Shown here piece by piece: positions 20,471 through 27,146 of a stretch of 27,146 nt of DNA. The notes beneath the pieces were generated by a model. That model saw nothing but the letters and a program-made list of their open reading frames with translations. It did no database searches and was not told where the DNA came from. Origin of the DNA: a virus; the IMG/VR virus record IMGVR_UViG_3300032897_000024, positions 1-27,146 of that record, one strand, 5' to 3'. Position numbers and translations under genes: made by a program. Numbering within the stretch: the first letter of the stretch is position 1; each line of letters opens with the position of its first letter.

Positions 20471-20836
20471 TCAGACTACCGCCGTCATAAAAAACTCTAA
20501 AGTTACGGTGTACGATTCTGCATTCTGAATCGCATTCACAATCCAGGTTTTCCCGTCATAGACAATCCGATCGCCTTCTTTGATGTCAGTGTCATACATA
20601 CAGCGAACCATGAACCCCCACTTTGCCCCAATGATTGCGGCATACGCTTGCAACTCATTAGCTGTTGGCTTAATCGTCAAGCAGCTAATGACAAGACCGG
20701 TCGGATCTGGCGTTACTGTCGTATGACCGTAACCGTCATCAGTCCGCGTATCGCGGTAGCGCGTCATCGTGGCATAGAGCGTTGACTTGATCGTGTTGTA
20801 GATGTCAGTGAGTTCGGATGGTTGAACAGGATACAT
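20471..20836 (-). CDS. Head closure / head-tail joining protein
   Basis: This 121-residue protein starts at an ATG after AAGGAG. It has an N-terminal helical segment (LTDIYNTIKSTLYATMTRYR), then beta strands with IKEGDRIVYDGKTWIVNAIQ, the hallmark of small beta-barrel head-closure proteins (SPP1 gp16-like and HK97 gp9-like, D...v...G..w.V). It binds the portal-connector ring and accepts the tail. Gene order (connector, closure, gp10-like, terminator) supports this. Confidence 0.75.
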   Translation of the reverse strand: MYPVQPSELTDIYNTIKSTLYATMTRYRDTRTDDGYGHTTVTPDPTGLVISCLTIKPTANELQAYAAIIGAKWGFMVRCMYDTDIKEGDRIVYDGKTWIVNAIQNAESYTVTLEFFMTAVV

Positions 20837-20838
20837 GG

Positions 20839-21498
20839 CTATGCTCCTTTGACCACATCGTCATTGTCCATAAGCCTCATTCTTCTGGTACTGATAGGGG
20901 CAAGTACATCATGGCGATCCATCTTAACCACACGTGGCTTTGCCTTGAATCGATATTGTTCTGCAAGTTTCATCTTCATTTGGAACTTTTGTGAACGATG
21001 GAATGATTGTGCATCGGATGTGAAATCATAAGCAGATGTTAGAATCGATGTCCAGAACTCCAGAAGATCTGCAGCGGCACAATAGATGTCGTACACCTTG
21101 CCGGTTGCAAATACAGGCGGTAACTGTCCAGGAACCGTACCAGCGGTGAACACGTTTGACTCGAATGCCCAGTGCCCAACAATCGGTTCTGATGAGACAG
21201 GAGTCAGAACAATCCATGGTGCGCCATTGTTGTAGCCTTGCAGCACAACGTCGTTTTCCCAGTACTGAAACTTACTGTAATAGTCAGCAAAGATCGTCTG
21301 AGCCATATTGTTCGTGCTAGTCGTGTTGACAATAGATGGCGCAATGGTTAAGCCTTCATAACGCACATCTTCACGGCTGTTATCGAGAACTGCTTGAATG
21401 TCGAGATCCGCGAACTGTTGACTTACGCCTGACGGGTCCCCGATCATTAATCGGACCTTGGTTATCAAGTCTGACATCGTTGATCTGGCTGTCGCCAT
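20839..21498 (-). CDS. Head-tail connector (adaptor) protein
   Basis: This 219-residue protein starts at an ATG with AGGAGGTGA just upstream. The N-terminus (MSDLITKVRLMIGDPSGVSQ, then FADLDIQAVLDNSREDVRYE) is the DnaT-like/gp6-like connector pattern (tkVR.lIgD......f.D..i...Ld). A central beta region and a C-terminal helical part (SFHRSQKFQMKMKLAEQYRF) follow. It should form the ring under the portal. It is larger than HK97 gp6-type adaptors. Confidence 0.7.
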   Translation of the reverse strand: MATARSTMSDLITKVRLMIGDPSGVSQQFADLDIQAVLDNSREDVRYEGLTIAPSIVNTTSTNNMAQTIFADYYSKFQYWENDVVLQGYNNGAPWIVLTPVSSEPIVGHWAFESNVFTAGTVPGQLPPVFATGKVYDIYCAAADLLEFWTSILTSAYDFTSDAQSFHRSQKFQMKMKLAEQYRFKAKPRVVKMDRHDVLAPISTRRMRLMDNDDVVKGA

Positions 21499-21625
21499 GG
21501 TCTCTCACCTCCTCAACTATTCGCGGATCAGGAACTTCATATCCACCTTCACCTAACAACCGTTTGATATGTGCTTGATCGACCACTAACACCACATTCT
21601 TACTGATTGGATTAAACATCCACAT
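21380..21625 (-). CDS. Small protein overlapping the connector gene
   Basis: This frame of up to 81 codons (ATG at 21625, or 21619) fills the 128-base gap after the last decoration-like gene. It then overlaps the connector gene by 119 bases. The first 40 residues (FNPISKNVVLVVDQAHIKRL, then GEGGYEVPDP) look like a real small capsid-module protein. The part inside the connector gene is Arg/Ser rich and looks like shadow coding. It may be a complete overlapping gene, or a short gene whose end has drifted. The start lacks a clear ribosome binding site. Confidence 0.45.
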   Translation of the reverse strand: MWMFNPISKNVVLVVDQAHIKRLLGEGGYEVPDPRIVEEVRDHGDSQINDVRLDNQGPINDRGPVRRKSTVRGSRHSSSSR

Positions 21626-21626
21626 A

Positions 21627-22061
21627 CTAGAATGCTCGTGGAATAAGAACCGCCCAAATGGTGCCTGTGGCATTTGCCGTAAAGTCAATCCAAATCGTGT
21701 TATCGAGTTGGATGAATCGGGAAATATCGAGCGGGCCAACAAATGCGGTTCCCGTTGTTGCCGTGATATTTCCCGTCTGGAAATCTCCGAGTCCAGAGCG
21801 AAACGCAGCACCTGCCGTTGCACCACCACCGACGCCAGCTTTGACGGTTAGTTTTGCTGTACCTGCATAAGAATTCGCAAAATACAGAAGTAATCTATCC
21901 GCATTTCCGCCAGCCGGTATCGCTGTTGATGGAATCTGAACATACATTCCGGTTGACTGATTGATTGCAGTACCAGCGTCATTGAGATCCGAAAAAGCAC
22001 CAGCGGGTGTTGAGGCCGTAAGTGTCGATACTGGTATCTGTGTTCGTGTTGCAGTTGACAT
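21627..22061 (-). CDS. Decoration-like capsid protein, paralog 4
   Basis: This is the fourth of four adjacent paralogs. The ATG at 22061 is chosen because GGAGG lies five bases upstream, which gives 144 residues. A TTG at 22079 would place that site inside the gene. Its core aligns with the others: an N-terminal thr/ala segment, GTAINQSTGMYVQIP, then NADRLLLYFANS, LTVKAGVGGGATAGAAFRSG, FVGPLDISRFIQLDNTIWID and IWAVLIPRAF. It is closest to paralog 3, sharing the motif KAGVGGGATxGxAFRSGLGD. It has a short N-terminal extension. Probable surface component of the capsid. Confidence 0.7.
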   Translation of the reverse strand: MSTATRTQIPVSTLTASTPAGAFSDLNDAGTAINQSTGMYVQIPSTAIPAGGNADRLLLYFANSYAGTAKLTVKAGVGGGATAGAAFRSGLGDFQTGNITATTGTAFVGPLDISRFIQLDNTIWIDFTANATGTIWAVLIPRAF

Positions 22062-22082
22062 GATTTCCTCCGCTGCCAATGA

Positions 22083-22490
22083 CTACCAACTGCGTGGCAG
22101 CATGAGCGCTATAATTTTTCCTTGGCTTCCTGCATCAAAGGTCAGATTGATCGTGTTATCGAGTTGGAGATAGCGCGATGGATCGAACGGGCCGACAATG
22201 CCTCCCCCTGAGGCAGCGTGAATTGTTGCCGCTAGATCTCCGAGCCCGCTTCGAAATGCCGGTCCAGGAGTCGCGCCGCCGCCAACACCGGCTTTGACCG
22301 TCAAGACCTGATCAGATGCCGAGTTCGATTGAACAATCAAAACCATTCGGTCAATATTCGGATTAGCAGGAATCGCTGTTGTGGTCAGCGCGATATACAT
22401 CCCGTGCGCTTGATCGATTGCCGTTCCGGACGGGATATCTGTGACACTGTCAGCGGTCAACGTGGTAAGCGGCAGTAAAGTAGCAGTCAT
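22083..22490 (-). CDS. Decoration-like capsid protein, paralog 3
   Basis: This 135-residue protein is directly downstream of paralog 2 (three-base gap), with GGTGG-type ribosome binding bases before the ATG. It is beta-rich with the shared blocks GTAIDQAHGMYIALTTTAIP, DRMVLIVQSNS, LTVKAGVGGGATPGPAFRSG, GGGIVGPFDPSRYLQLDNTI and NLTFDAGSQGKIIALMLPRS. The constant ends and variable middles fit a jelly-roll-like decoration fold. It has no membrane segment. Confidence 0.7.
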   Translation of the reverse strand: MTATLLPLTTLTADSVTDIPSGTAIDQAHGMYIALTTTAIPANPNIDRMVLIVQSNSASDQVLTVKAGVGGGATPGPAFRSGLGDLAATIHAASGGGIVGPFDPSRYLQLDNTINLTFDAGSQGKIIALMLPRSW

Positions 22491-22493
22491 TTC

Positions 22494-22886
22494 TTACCAC
22501 CTCTCCGGGAAGGCATAGGCCCAAATGGCACCAGTGAGCCCAGTCTGGAAGTCCACATTAATAACGCCATTTGCCTGTTCGAAACGGGTTGCTTCCAATG
22601 GTCCGATGATTGCCCCACCTGATGCTGTTGTGACAGTGACTGTTAAATCTCCAGATCCACCCCGATAGGTTGCCGCTCCTGCTCCGCCATTCGGCCCGGA
22701 CTTCACTGTAACAGTTTTGTCTGCTCCTGCCGTGTTTGTGACGTATAAGAAAAGCGTATTCGATGTATCAGGACCAACGGCGGCGGCAACAACAGCACCA
22801 TTCGTTGGATTGATAGCTAATCCGGTAGCAAGATTGGTTTTTCCGTTCTGAGTGAGCACCGTTCGTGCGAGTGCATCTCTTGCCAT
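22494..22886 (-). CDS. Decoration-like capsid protein, paralog 2
   Basis: This 130-residue protein starts at an ATG with GAGAGGAAG upstream. The shared blocks are LAINPTNGAVVAAA, SNTLFLYVTNTAGADKTVTV, GGSGDLTVTVTTASGGAIIG, PLEATRFEQANGVINVDFQT and IWAYAFPERW. It differs most from paralogs 3 and 4 in the loop after the TVK strand (SGPNGGAGAATYRGG). Confidence 0.7.
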   Translation of the reverse strand: MARDALARTVLTQNGKTNLATGLAINPTNGAVVAAAVGPDTSNTLFLYVTNTAGADKTVTVKSGPNGGAGAATYRGGSGDLTVTVTTASGGAIIGPLEATRFEQANGVINVDFQTGLTGAIWAYAFPERW

Positions 22887-22902
22887 TTATGCTTCCTCTC
22901 TC

Positions 22903-23301
22903 CTACCAGCGTGTAGGCCACATAAATGCAGTAATCGTGCCTTGCGAACCAGCATCAAAATCCACCCAAACAGCACCACCAGTTTGTGCAAAACGCGTAA
23001 CCTCTAACGGACCAATCACACAACCGCCAGAAGCGGCATGACAGGTTACTGTCAAATCAGCGCCAGCCGTCCCACCACGAGTAGGAGTTGTTGTTGACGA
23101 GTTACCTTTGACAGTCACAACCTGATCTGATAGTGACGTGCTCTGGATCAGAAGAAACAAATGATCAGCAGTTCCAGCGGCAGGCCCAGCGCCAGGAAGG
23201 GCAATAGCAAAGCCATTGGTTTGGTCAATTGGCGTACCAGTGGGAATGTTAATTCCCGCATTCTGCGTAAGAGCAGTAACAGCCAATGCAGTTCGTCCCA
23301 T
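22903..23301 (-). CDS. Decoration-like capsid protein, paralog 1
   Basis: This 132-residue protein is the first gene after the major capsid protein, the usual place of a head decoration gene. The shared blocks are GTPIDQTNGFAIALPGAGPA, ADHLFLLIQSTSLSDQVVTV, GADLTVTCHAASGGCVIGPL, EVTRFAQTGGAVWVDFDAGS and ITAFMWPTRW. AACAGGA precedes the ATG. The conserved C-terminal aromatic Trp/Arg end is shared with paralogs 2 and 3. Confidence 0.7.
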   Translation of the reverse strand: MGRTALAVTALTQNAGINIPTGTPIDQTNGFAIALPGAGPAAGTADHLFLLIQSTSLSDQVVTVKGNSSTTTPTRGGTAGADLTVTCHAASGGCVIGPLEVTRFAQTGGAVWVDFDAGSQGTITAFMWPTRW

Positions 23302-23317
23302 TTCCTGTTACCCCCCC

Positions 23318-24244
23318 TTATGGATGCTGCAAGTAGGCTGCTGCGAGAGCGTAAGGACGAACAGTTTTCGCGCCATAAAGAGCGAGACCTTTCACAGCAT
23401 CGGCAAAACGGTAGGGAGGTCGGTAAGCTTCGGTCTTCACGAGTCCGACAGCTTTTGTGAGGGCCATCTTGTGACCTGCGAGAACAACGTCCTGACTGCC
23501 ACTTTTCCCTTTTGTGCCTCCAAGATTAGGAGCATTGAGAGATTCGTAAACGCTCATACCTTCAATCATGCCAAGGTAAGCGTCGGTTGCCTCCCCTGCA
23601 CTTGCGTCGAGTTTTCCGGTCAGAATCGTTGCACGTCCAGCATCGGTGTTAAAGCTGGTGAATCGAGGATCTTGAGTGAGAAATGTTTTGACCCAAGGCG
23701 GAACAACACACCAACGTCCCTGTTTGGGAACGGCTTGTTCTGTGAGATATTGAGAAAGCGACACAAGGTAATCATAGACGGTTGTGCCTTTTCCTACCTT
23801 GTCATACGTCGCAACGTCGGGAGTGACAAAGCCACTTGACGTACCGACAAGATTGGTCGTTGCAGCATCGGTATAGAAACCAGCATAGTACTGATCCATC
23901 GTCAATGACATCTTATATGCAGCCCAGGCCATAGCTTCAGTCATGACTTCAGGATGGGCCTGTGCCTGATCTACATCGTCAACTTCAAAGTTATAGTACT
24001 TGGCATTCGATATGGTGAGCATGGACTGTGCGTCAGTTAACGCCTGTGGCGCATTAAGATCAGTGTCTTTAGTGTAATCGTAGATGGTGATATCGCCGAT
24101 CGCATTGATCTTGACTGTATCTCCCATGCGTTGAATGGTCCCCTCATAGTCTTCGTTGAACAATGCTCCATACACAAGATTCTTACGTAAGGCAGCGAGC
24201 AGTGTGTCTGCCCAAAGTTGAGGGATGAAATTATTAAGAGACAT
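23318..24244 (-). CDS. Major capsid protein
   Basis: This 308-residue protein follows the scaffold gene and precedes the decoration array. The pattern fits a P22-coat/HK97-fold capsid family. MSLNNFIPQLWADTLLAALR is the N-terminus, then FNEDYEGTIQRMGDTVKINA, ITIYDYTK, YYNFEVDDVDQAQAHPEVMT (E-loop/P-domain region) and a C-terminal DVVLAGHKMALTKAVGLVKT segment. These features closely follow phage coat proteins of the P22-like group, which build the icosahedral shell from HK97-fold subunits. GGGGA precedes the ATG. Confidence 0.82.
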   Translation of the reverse strand: MSLNNFIPQLWADTLLAALRKNLVYGALFNEDYEGTIQRMGDTVKINAIGDITIYDYTKDTDLNAPQALTDAQSMLTISNAKYYNFEVDDVDQAQAHPEVMTEAMAWAAYKMSLTMDQYYAGFYTDAATTNLVGTSSGFVTPDVATYDKVGKGTTVYDYLVSLSQYLTEQAVPKQGRWCVVPPWVKTFLTQDPRFTSFNTDAGRATILTGKLDASAGEATDAYLGMIEGMSVYESLNAPNLGGTKGKSGSQDVVLAGHKMALTKAVGLVKTEAYRPPYRFADAVKGLALYGAKTVRPYALAAAYLQHP

Positions 24245-24292
24245 TGCAGTCCCCTTCTATCGTAGGTTCGGGGACTTGCTATTCTGTCCCCT

Positions 24293-24967
24293 TTATCGAA
24301 ATCTGGGAGGATTATTCTGCATCCATTTCTGAATTTCAGGTCGCCGCGTATCGTATTCTTGCGGCGTCATGGCTGAAATAACCGCCCAGGACAATTCTTT
24401 TGGTGCATTTGTTGATGAGCGACTGGGATTGGTCGCTCCGCCCGATGTTGGTGTAGGTACTTTACCAATCAAGTACGGTTTCTTCTTGAGAAGTTCTTTC
24501 AGCAATGTCGCAACGTTCTTTGGTGATCCGTCCTCGTCGTATTCCAGTTCTGACCAATCAAGAAGTTTCGCGGCGGCGTCCGGATCGACAATGCCCATTT
24601 GTGCGGCTTGCAATCGGACTTCATAGCCAACCGCTCGTTCTTGCGATTGACGAAGAGCTAAATCATGTTGGGATTGTAGCGTTGATAGTTGCTTTTGTAA
24701 CTTTTCCGTCTCGGAAAGTTTCTCTGCCTCAATCTTGGCTTTCAGATCGTCGAGTTCTTTGGCTTTATGTCGATGCGTTGCTGATTCAGTGTTCGCTTTT
24801 TTAAGAGCCGCTTGCAGATCAGCAATTTGTTTAAGAGCATCTTCAACGGTTGGAGAAGAAGGTTGATTTGAACCTGGCGTCTCACCAGCGTTCTGAAGGG
24901 GGACCATCTCGGTCGGTCCTGCTCCTGGCGTCTCACCAGAATTAGGAATATTTGGTTCTTCTGGCAT
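24293..24967 (-). CDS. Scaffold protein (Gp20-like, coiled coil)
   Basis: This 224-residue protein precedes the major capsid gene. A disordered N-terminus with two SGETPG/AGETPG repeats (about 10-32) is followed by a long charged coiled coil (about 40-125, with ALKQIADLQAALKKANTESA and LSETEKLQKQLSTLQSQHDL). The C-terminus contains LKELLKKKPYLIGK and a helical end (RRPEIQKWMQNN) that probably binds the coat protein. This is the architecture of Gp20/minor structural scaffolds. The start has no good ribosome binding site. A weak TTGTCA/TATACT promoter pair lies just upstream on the minus strand. Confidence 0.75.
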   Translation of the reverse strand: MPEEPNIPNSGETPGAGPTEMVPLQNAGETPGSNQPSSPTVEDALKQIADLQAALKKANTESATHRHKAKELDDLKAKIEAEKLSETEKLQKQLSTLQSQHDLALRQSQERAVGYEVRLQAAQMGIVDPDAAAKLLDWSELEYDEDGSPKNVATLLKELLKKKPYLIGKVPTPTSGGATNPSRSSTNAPKELSWAVISAMTPQEYDTRRPEIQKWMQNNPPRFR

Positions 24968-25005
24968 ATAGTATACTTTACTTTCTTGTTTTATGACAAA
25001 CAGAA

Positions 25006-25389
25006 TTACAACATAGCCTTAATGGATGGAGGAAGGTCCTCCTTCATCGCAGCATACAATCGTCTCAATTGCCGTGCGGCTGATTTTTTAACTGCCGGTG
25101 GAGCATCAACCCCACCTCTACCGCCAGCAAGAGCGGCAACTGCCGAATGCACGGCATTCTTGTTGACGGTTCCATCTGGCTCTTTCACGGGCAATTTGCA
25201 ATTGTCCTTAGTCCAGTCTTTGGAATCGCCTGTGTTGAGATTGATGAGACAACTTTTTGCGTAATCCGCTGCTGTCTCCCATCGGGACGCGCTACCGTCC
25301 CAAGGTTTATCAGTGAACTCCACGGTTAATCGATTCTCCTTTAATCTGAGATCGGCTGGGGTGTGGCGCTGGGGTGTTGTTCCAGCCAT
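25006..25389 (-). CDS. Small capsid-module protein of a conserved phage domain
   Basis: This 127-residue protein starts at the ATG at 25389 (GGGA six bases upstream). It has the recurrent phage pattern KPWDGSASRWETAADYAKSC, a Lys/Asp-rich middle with CKLPVKEPDGTVNKNAVHSA, then AVAALAGGRGGV and a basic helix KKSAARQLRRLYAAMKE. I recognise this as a domain often found near prohead protease or portal genes of siphoviruses, either free or fused to them. Its function is not known to me. Between MuF and scaffold it should be virion- or prohead-related. Confidence 0.65.
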   Translation of the reverse strand: MAGTTPQRHTPADLRLKENRLTVEFTDKPWDGSASRWETAADYAKSCLINLNTGDSKDWTKDNCKLPVKEPDGTVNKNAVHSAVAALAGGRGGVDAPPAVKKSAARQLRRLYAAMKEDLPPSIKAML

Positions 25390-25415
25390 AATGATTCCCA
25401 CTTTCTGTGTTACTA

Positions 25416-25460
25416 ATTATAGTATTTATAAAATATACTAATGTTCCACATGGAACATTA
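25416..25460. promoter_or_regulatory. Perfect dyad and -10 box in the head operon
   Basis: TAATGTTCCA (25439-25448) and TGGAACATTA (25451-25460) form a 10-bp perfect inverted repeat with a two-base centre. Directly downstream on the minus strand lie a second inverted pair TAGTAT/ATACTA (25420-25425 with 25435-25440) and a TATAAT (25421-25416) about 27 bases before the next start. The segment looks like a regulated internal promoter. Confidence 0.45.
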
Positions 25461-25461
25461 T

Positions 25462-26499
25462 TTATGAAATTAAATCTTTTAGCGGCTTAACATACATCGA
25501 ATCACCCCAATCCTCGGAGTGGTGCATCCCAACCATATCTTTGAATGTGAAATCACCGTTCGCCCAACCATCGTAACGCGGACCTAAGATTTGCTGCTGA
25601 ACTGATTTATCCTGGTCGTTGAACCAATCCACACCGGTTTGCATGTCAGGGTTGGTATCGCCATCCTCACCCAGATCGACACCAAGAATATCAGACCACG
25701 ATTTAGTTTGAGCGACAAGCGAGCATCGACAATTGGGGTGCTGAAAGTCCATATCTTCATCTAACGGAAATAACTGACCATCGTAGTAAAGACAAGCCTC
25801 ACAGGTGTTTGCTCCCAAGGCACAAGTCCATCTCGCATAACCAACTACATCACTATTTGCACGATAATTCGTGAGTTGTGCCGATCTGTACGCTCTCAAC
25901 ATTTCTGTGCGAGATATCGTTTTCGCACGGTATAGCGGCACATTCAACGCATCTCTGACCATTGGCGCAATAGCATTCGGATTCATCCCAAGAGAAATAC
26001 CGGTTATCAGCGCTTGTGCGGCATCATTAGCAGCCTGAGAGCCGAACGTATTGAAAAGATTGAACAGCGGACTTCCTGGTTGCGTGGCTCCAATCAAGTC
26101 ATGAATAGCACTAGGAAGTGGAACACCAAACGTCCAAGCCACGCCACTAGGAACCAATGATTTCAACATCGCTTGTGCAGAGTCCTGGCCAAGATGCACG
26201 CCAGACATTTCTAATTGAGCAACCACTGATCGTGCTAACGCGCCATAATGACTGAACTGTCCAGTAATCAAACCCTGAATAATTTCTAACCGATTTTCTT
26301 CATACAGCCAGGACAGAGGGATATCCTCGCCAGCATCAATCTTATCCTGAATCTGGCCATAGAGCTTATCCAGTTGTGGCTGAATGGTTTGGAGCGTGGC
26401 CGTATGAGCATCTTGCAACGCACGCATAGCCGCCGCTTCCGCTTTTTCGATGCGAGAGCGGTAGTCGCTGATAATGCGTTGTAAGGTGCTGGTAGCCAT
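25462..26499 (-). CDS. MuF/SPP1 gp7-like head morphogenesis protein
   Basis: This 345-residue protein has a helical N-terminal half and the MuF core at about 150-260. It runs DALNVPLYRAKTISRTEMLR, then ANTCEACLYYDGQLFPLDED and HPNCRCSL, the cysteine/histidine signature of phage_Mu_F domains (TC..C...dG..F.......HP.CRC). Such proteins bind the portal and are packaged in the head. AAGGA precedes the ATG. The C-terminal 90 residues (NDQDKSVQQQILGPRYDGWA) also follow the family. No toxin domain is fused here. Confidence 0.85.
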   Translation of the reverse strand: MATSTLQRIISDYRSRIEKAEAAAMRALQDAHTATLQTIQPQLDKLYGQIQDKIDAGEDIPLSWLYEENRLEIIQGLITGQFSHYGALARSVVAQLEMSGVHLGQDSAQAMLKSLVPSGVAWTFGVPLPSAIHDLIGATQPGSPLFNLFNTFGSQAANDAAQALITGISLGMNPNAIAPMVRDALNVPLYRAKTISRTEMLRAYRSAQLTNYRANSDVVGYARWTCALGANTCEACLYYDGQLFPLDEDMDFQHPNCRCSLVAQTKSWSDILGVDLGEDGDTNPDMQTGVDWFNDQDKSVQQQILGPRYDGWANGDFTFKDMVGMHHSEDWGDSMYVKPLKDLIS

Positions 26500-26524
26500 G
26501 ATTGTTTATCCTTGGTGATTCTCT

Positions 26525-27142
26525 TCAATCGAAAAAATCAGAACGCTTATAATTTTCTAAAAACTCCCAAGCTTGTTTATTCCAACGTGCATCTGCCAGT
26601 GCATTGTGCTCATATCCTTCCTGTTTAGGTAATCGGGGATTGCCAAGCATGTCGCACCACTGTTTGATGTCACGTGTGTACATCGGCCAACCTTTTGGTA
26701 AATCGATCATCCTCCCGAAAAGCTGACAGAGCGCAACGTGATCATAGTCGGCATAGTATGCCCAAAATTCCGGTTTACCATATTGCGCAGGATCGCAAAA
26801 TGCAAGGAGATCCAATTGCAGTTCATAACGTTTACGCCAAGGACAAGTCTCTTCTGTACAATGAACCCACTTTCCATCTATCTTTCCGATTTGTCCTCTA
26901 TGAATTGACCAACCAAGATGGTAATCAGGTGTGCCTGGATCATGAGGAAATGCCGGATACTTGACACATGGAAGCAATTGACCGAGAACATTTTTACTCA
27001 CCCATTCACTTGCTTTGCTATAATCTGCCTCTGCGACCTGGGCATATAACTCACGTCCATCTTCCGCAACTATCCCAATGCTAACGAGATCAATGGTGTG
27101 ACCATCCTCAATAAATTCTGTATCATACCAATATTTCATCAT
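26525..27142 (-). CDS. RNase AS-like DEDDh 3'-5' exonuclease
   Basis: This 205-residue protein carries the DEDDh pattern: Asp7 and Glu9 in YDTEF, Asp134 in ADYDHVAL, His179 and Asp184 in EHNALADA. The N-terminus (YDTEFIEDGHTIDLVSIGIV) is nearly a consensus for mycobacterial polyadenylate-specific exoribonuclease AS. It has an insertion (about 66-102) with a Cys pair (C95, C100) that family members usually lack. The upstream start region is cut short by the window edge; ATG at 27142 or 27139. As the first visible gene of the head block it may process phage or host RNA. A DNA role is not excluded. Confidence 0.78.
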   Translation of the reverse strand: MMKYWYDTEFIEDGHTIDLVSIGIVAEDGRELYAQVAEADYSKASEWVSKNVLGQLLPCVKYPAFPHDPGTPDYHLGWSIHRGQIGKIDGKWVHCTEETCPWRKRYELQLDLLAFCDPAQYGKPEFWAYYADYDHVALCQLFGRMIDLPKGWPMYTRDIKQWCDMLGNPRLPKQEGYEHNALADARWNKQAWEFLENYKRSDFFD

Positions 27143-27146
27143 TCAC

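Larger units (their letters stand above)
21627..23301 (-). repeat. Tandem array of four paralogous genes
   Basis: Four consecutive genes of 130-144 codons align along their whole length (GxxIxxxxG near residue 25, TVKxG in the middle, G-P-L/F-[DE]-x-[ST]-R-[FY] near residue 100, FPxRW-like ends). They are separated by only 3 to 21 bases. They arose by repeated gene duplication and have diverged strongly at the DNA level. Confidence 0.75.

Noticed and set aside
19728-20471. Leftward 247-codon open frame antisense to the HNH gene
   Set aside because: The HNH gene on the plus strand has clear motifs, promoter and ribosome binding site. The antisense frame is Phe/Cys/Thr-rich without a domain and is a shadow.
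1-27146. CRISPR arrays and tRNA genes
   Set aside because: I saw no regularly spaced repeats beyond the two-copy unit at 271-335 and the in-gene repeat at 7126-7174. TTCGAA-type strings such as the one near 13205 lie inside coding genes without a cloverleaf.

Overview
The window looks like most of the late half, plus the early and control region, of a tailed siphovirus, either an integrated prophage or a free phage. The host was probably Gram-positive-like. Two lysins carry LysM wall-binding modules, one of them a secreted CHAP enzyme. Ribosome binding sites are strong AGGAGG types and promoters are of the TTGACA/TATAAT type. Thr/Pro-rich membrane-anchored proteins and an RNase AS-type exonuclease would fit Chloroflexota (for example Ktedonobacteria) or a relative, but this host guess is inference. 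No integrase, terminase or portal gene lies inside the window.

Layout, left to right. Bases 1-405 hold no convincing gene. A consensus promoter fires leftward into a hairpin-rich stretch that leaves the window, and a second promoter fires rightward into a small excisionase-like HTH gene and a partner (406-1031). Next come a leftward membrane-anchored Thr-rich protein (1047-1661), two long perfect hairpins (1762-1873) and a leftward Xre-type repressor (1855-2103). The intergenic switch 2104-2426 carries a near-consensus rightward promoter, dyads, a two-codon minigene and an attenuator-like hairpin. It drives an early operon of small proteins (2427-5911). These include an FDXHR zinc protein, a DUF1874/AcrIII-1-like protein predicted to be an anti-CRISPR ring nuclease, a four-helix membrane protein and a zinc-ribbon protein. 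A 15-bp bidirectional terminator (5947-5982) separates this operon from the late genes.

From 27142 down to 6025 nearly everything is read leftward in classical siphovirus order: RNase AS-like exonuclease, MuF-like head protein, small capsid-module protein, scaffold, major capsid protein, four tandem paralogous decoration-like proteins, connector and head-closure proteins, gp10-like tail protein, tail terminator, tail tube, and tail chaperones. The chaperones are joined by a textbook -1 frameshift signal (A AAA AAC, six-base spacer, long stem). Then follow the tape measure, tail hub, three tail-tip or fibre proteins, a beta-helix tailspike and a spherulin-4/GH135-like glycosidase. The lysis block comes last: small membrane proteins, a glycosidase-LysM lysin, a holin-like protein and a CHAP lysin with its own promoter. 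An HNH endonuclease gene, on the opposite strand and with its own promoter, interrupts the head-tail genes at 19821-20462.

Many structural genes are coupled by TAATG or ATGA overlaps, which argues for one long late transcript entering from beyond the right edge. The most interesting points are the predicted viral ring nuclease, the complete frameshift signal, the four-copy decoration array, the 19-base complementarity between the early leader and the CHAP lysin mRNA, and the structured RNA candidate at the left edge.
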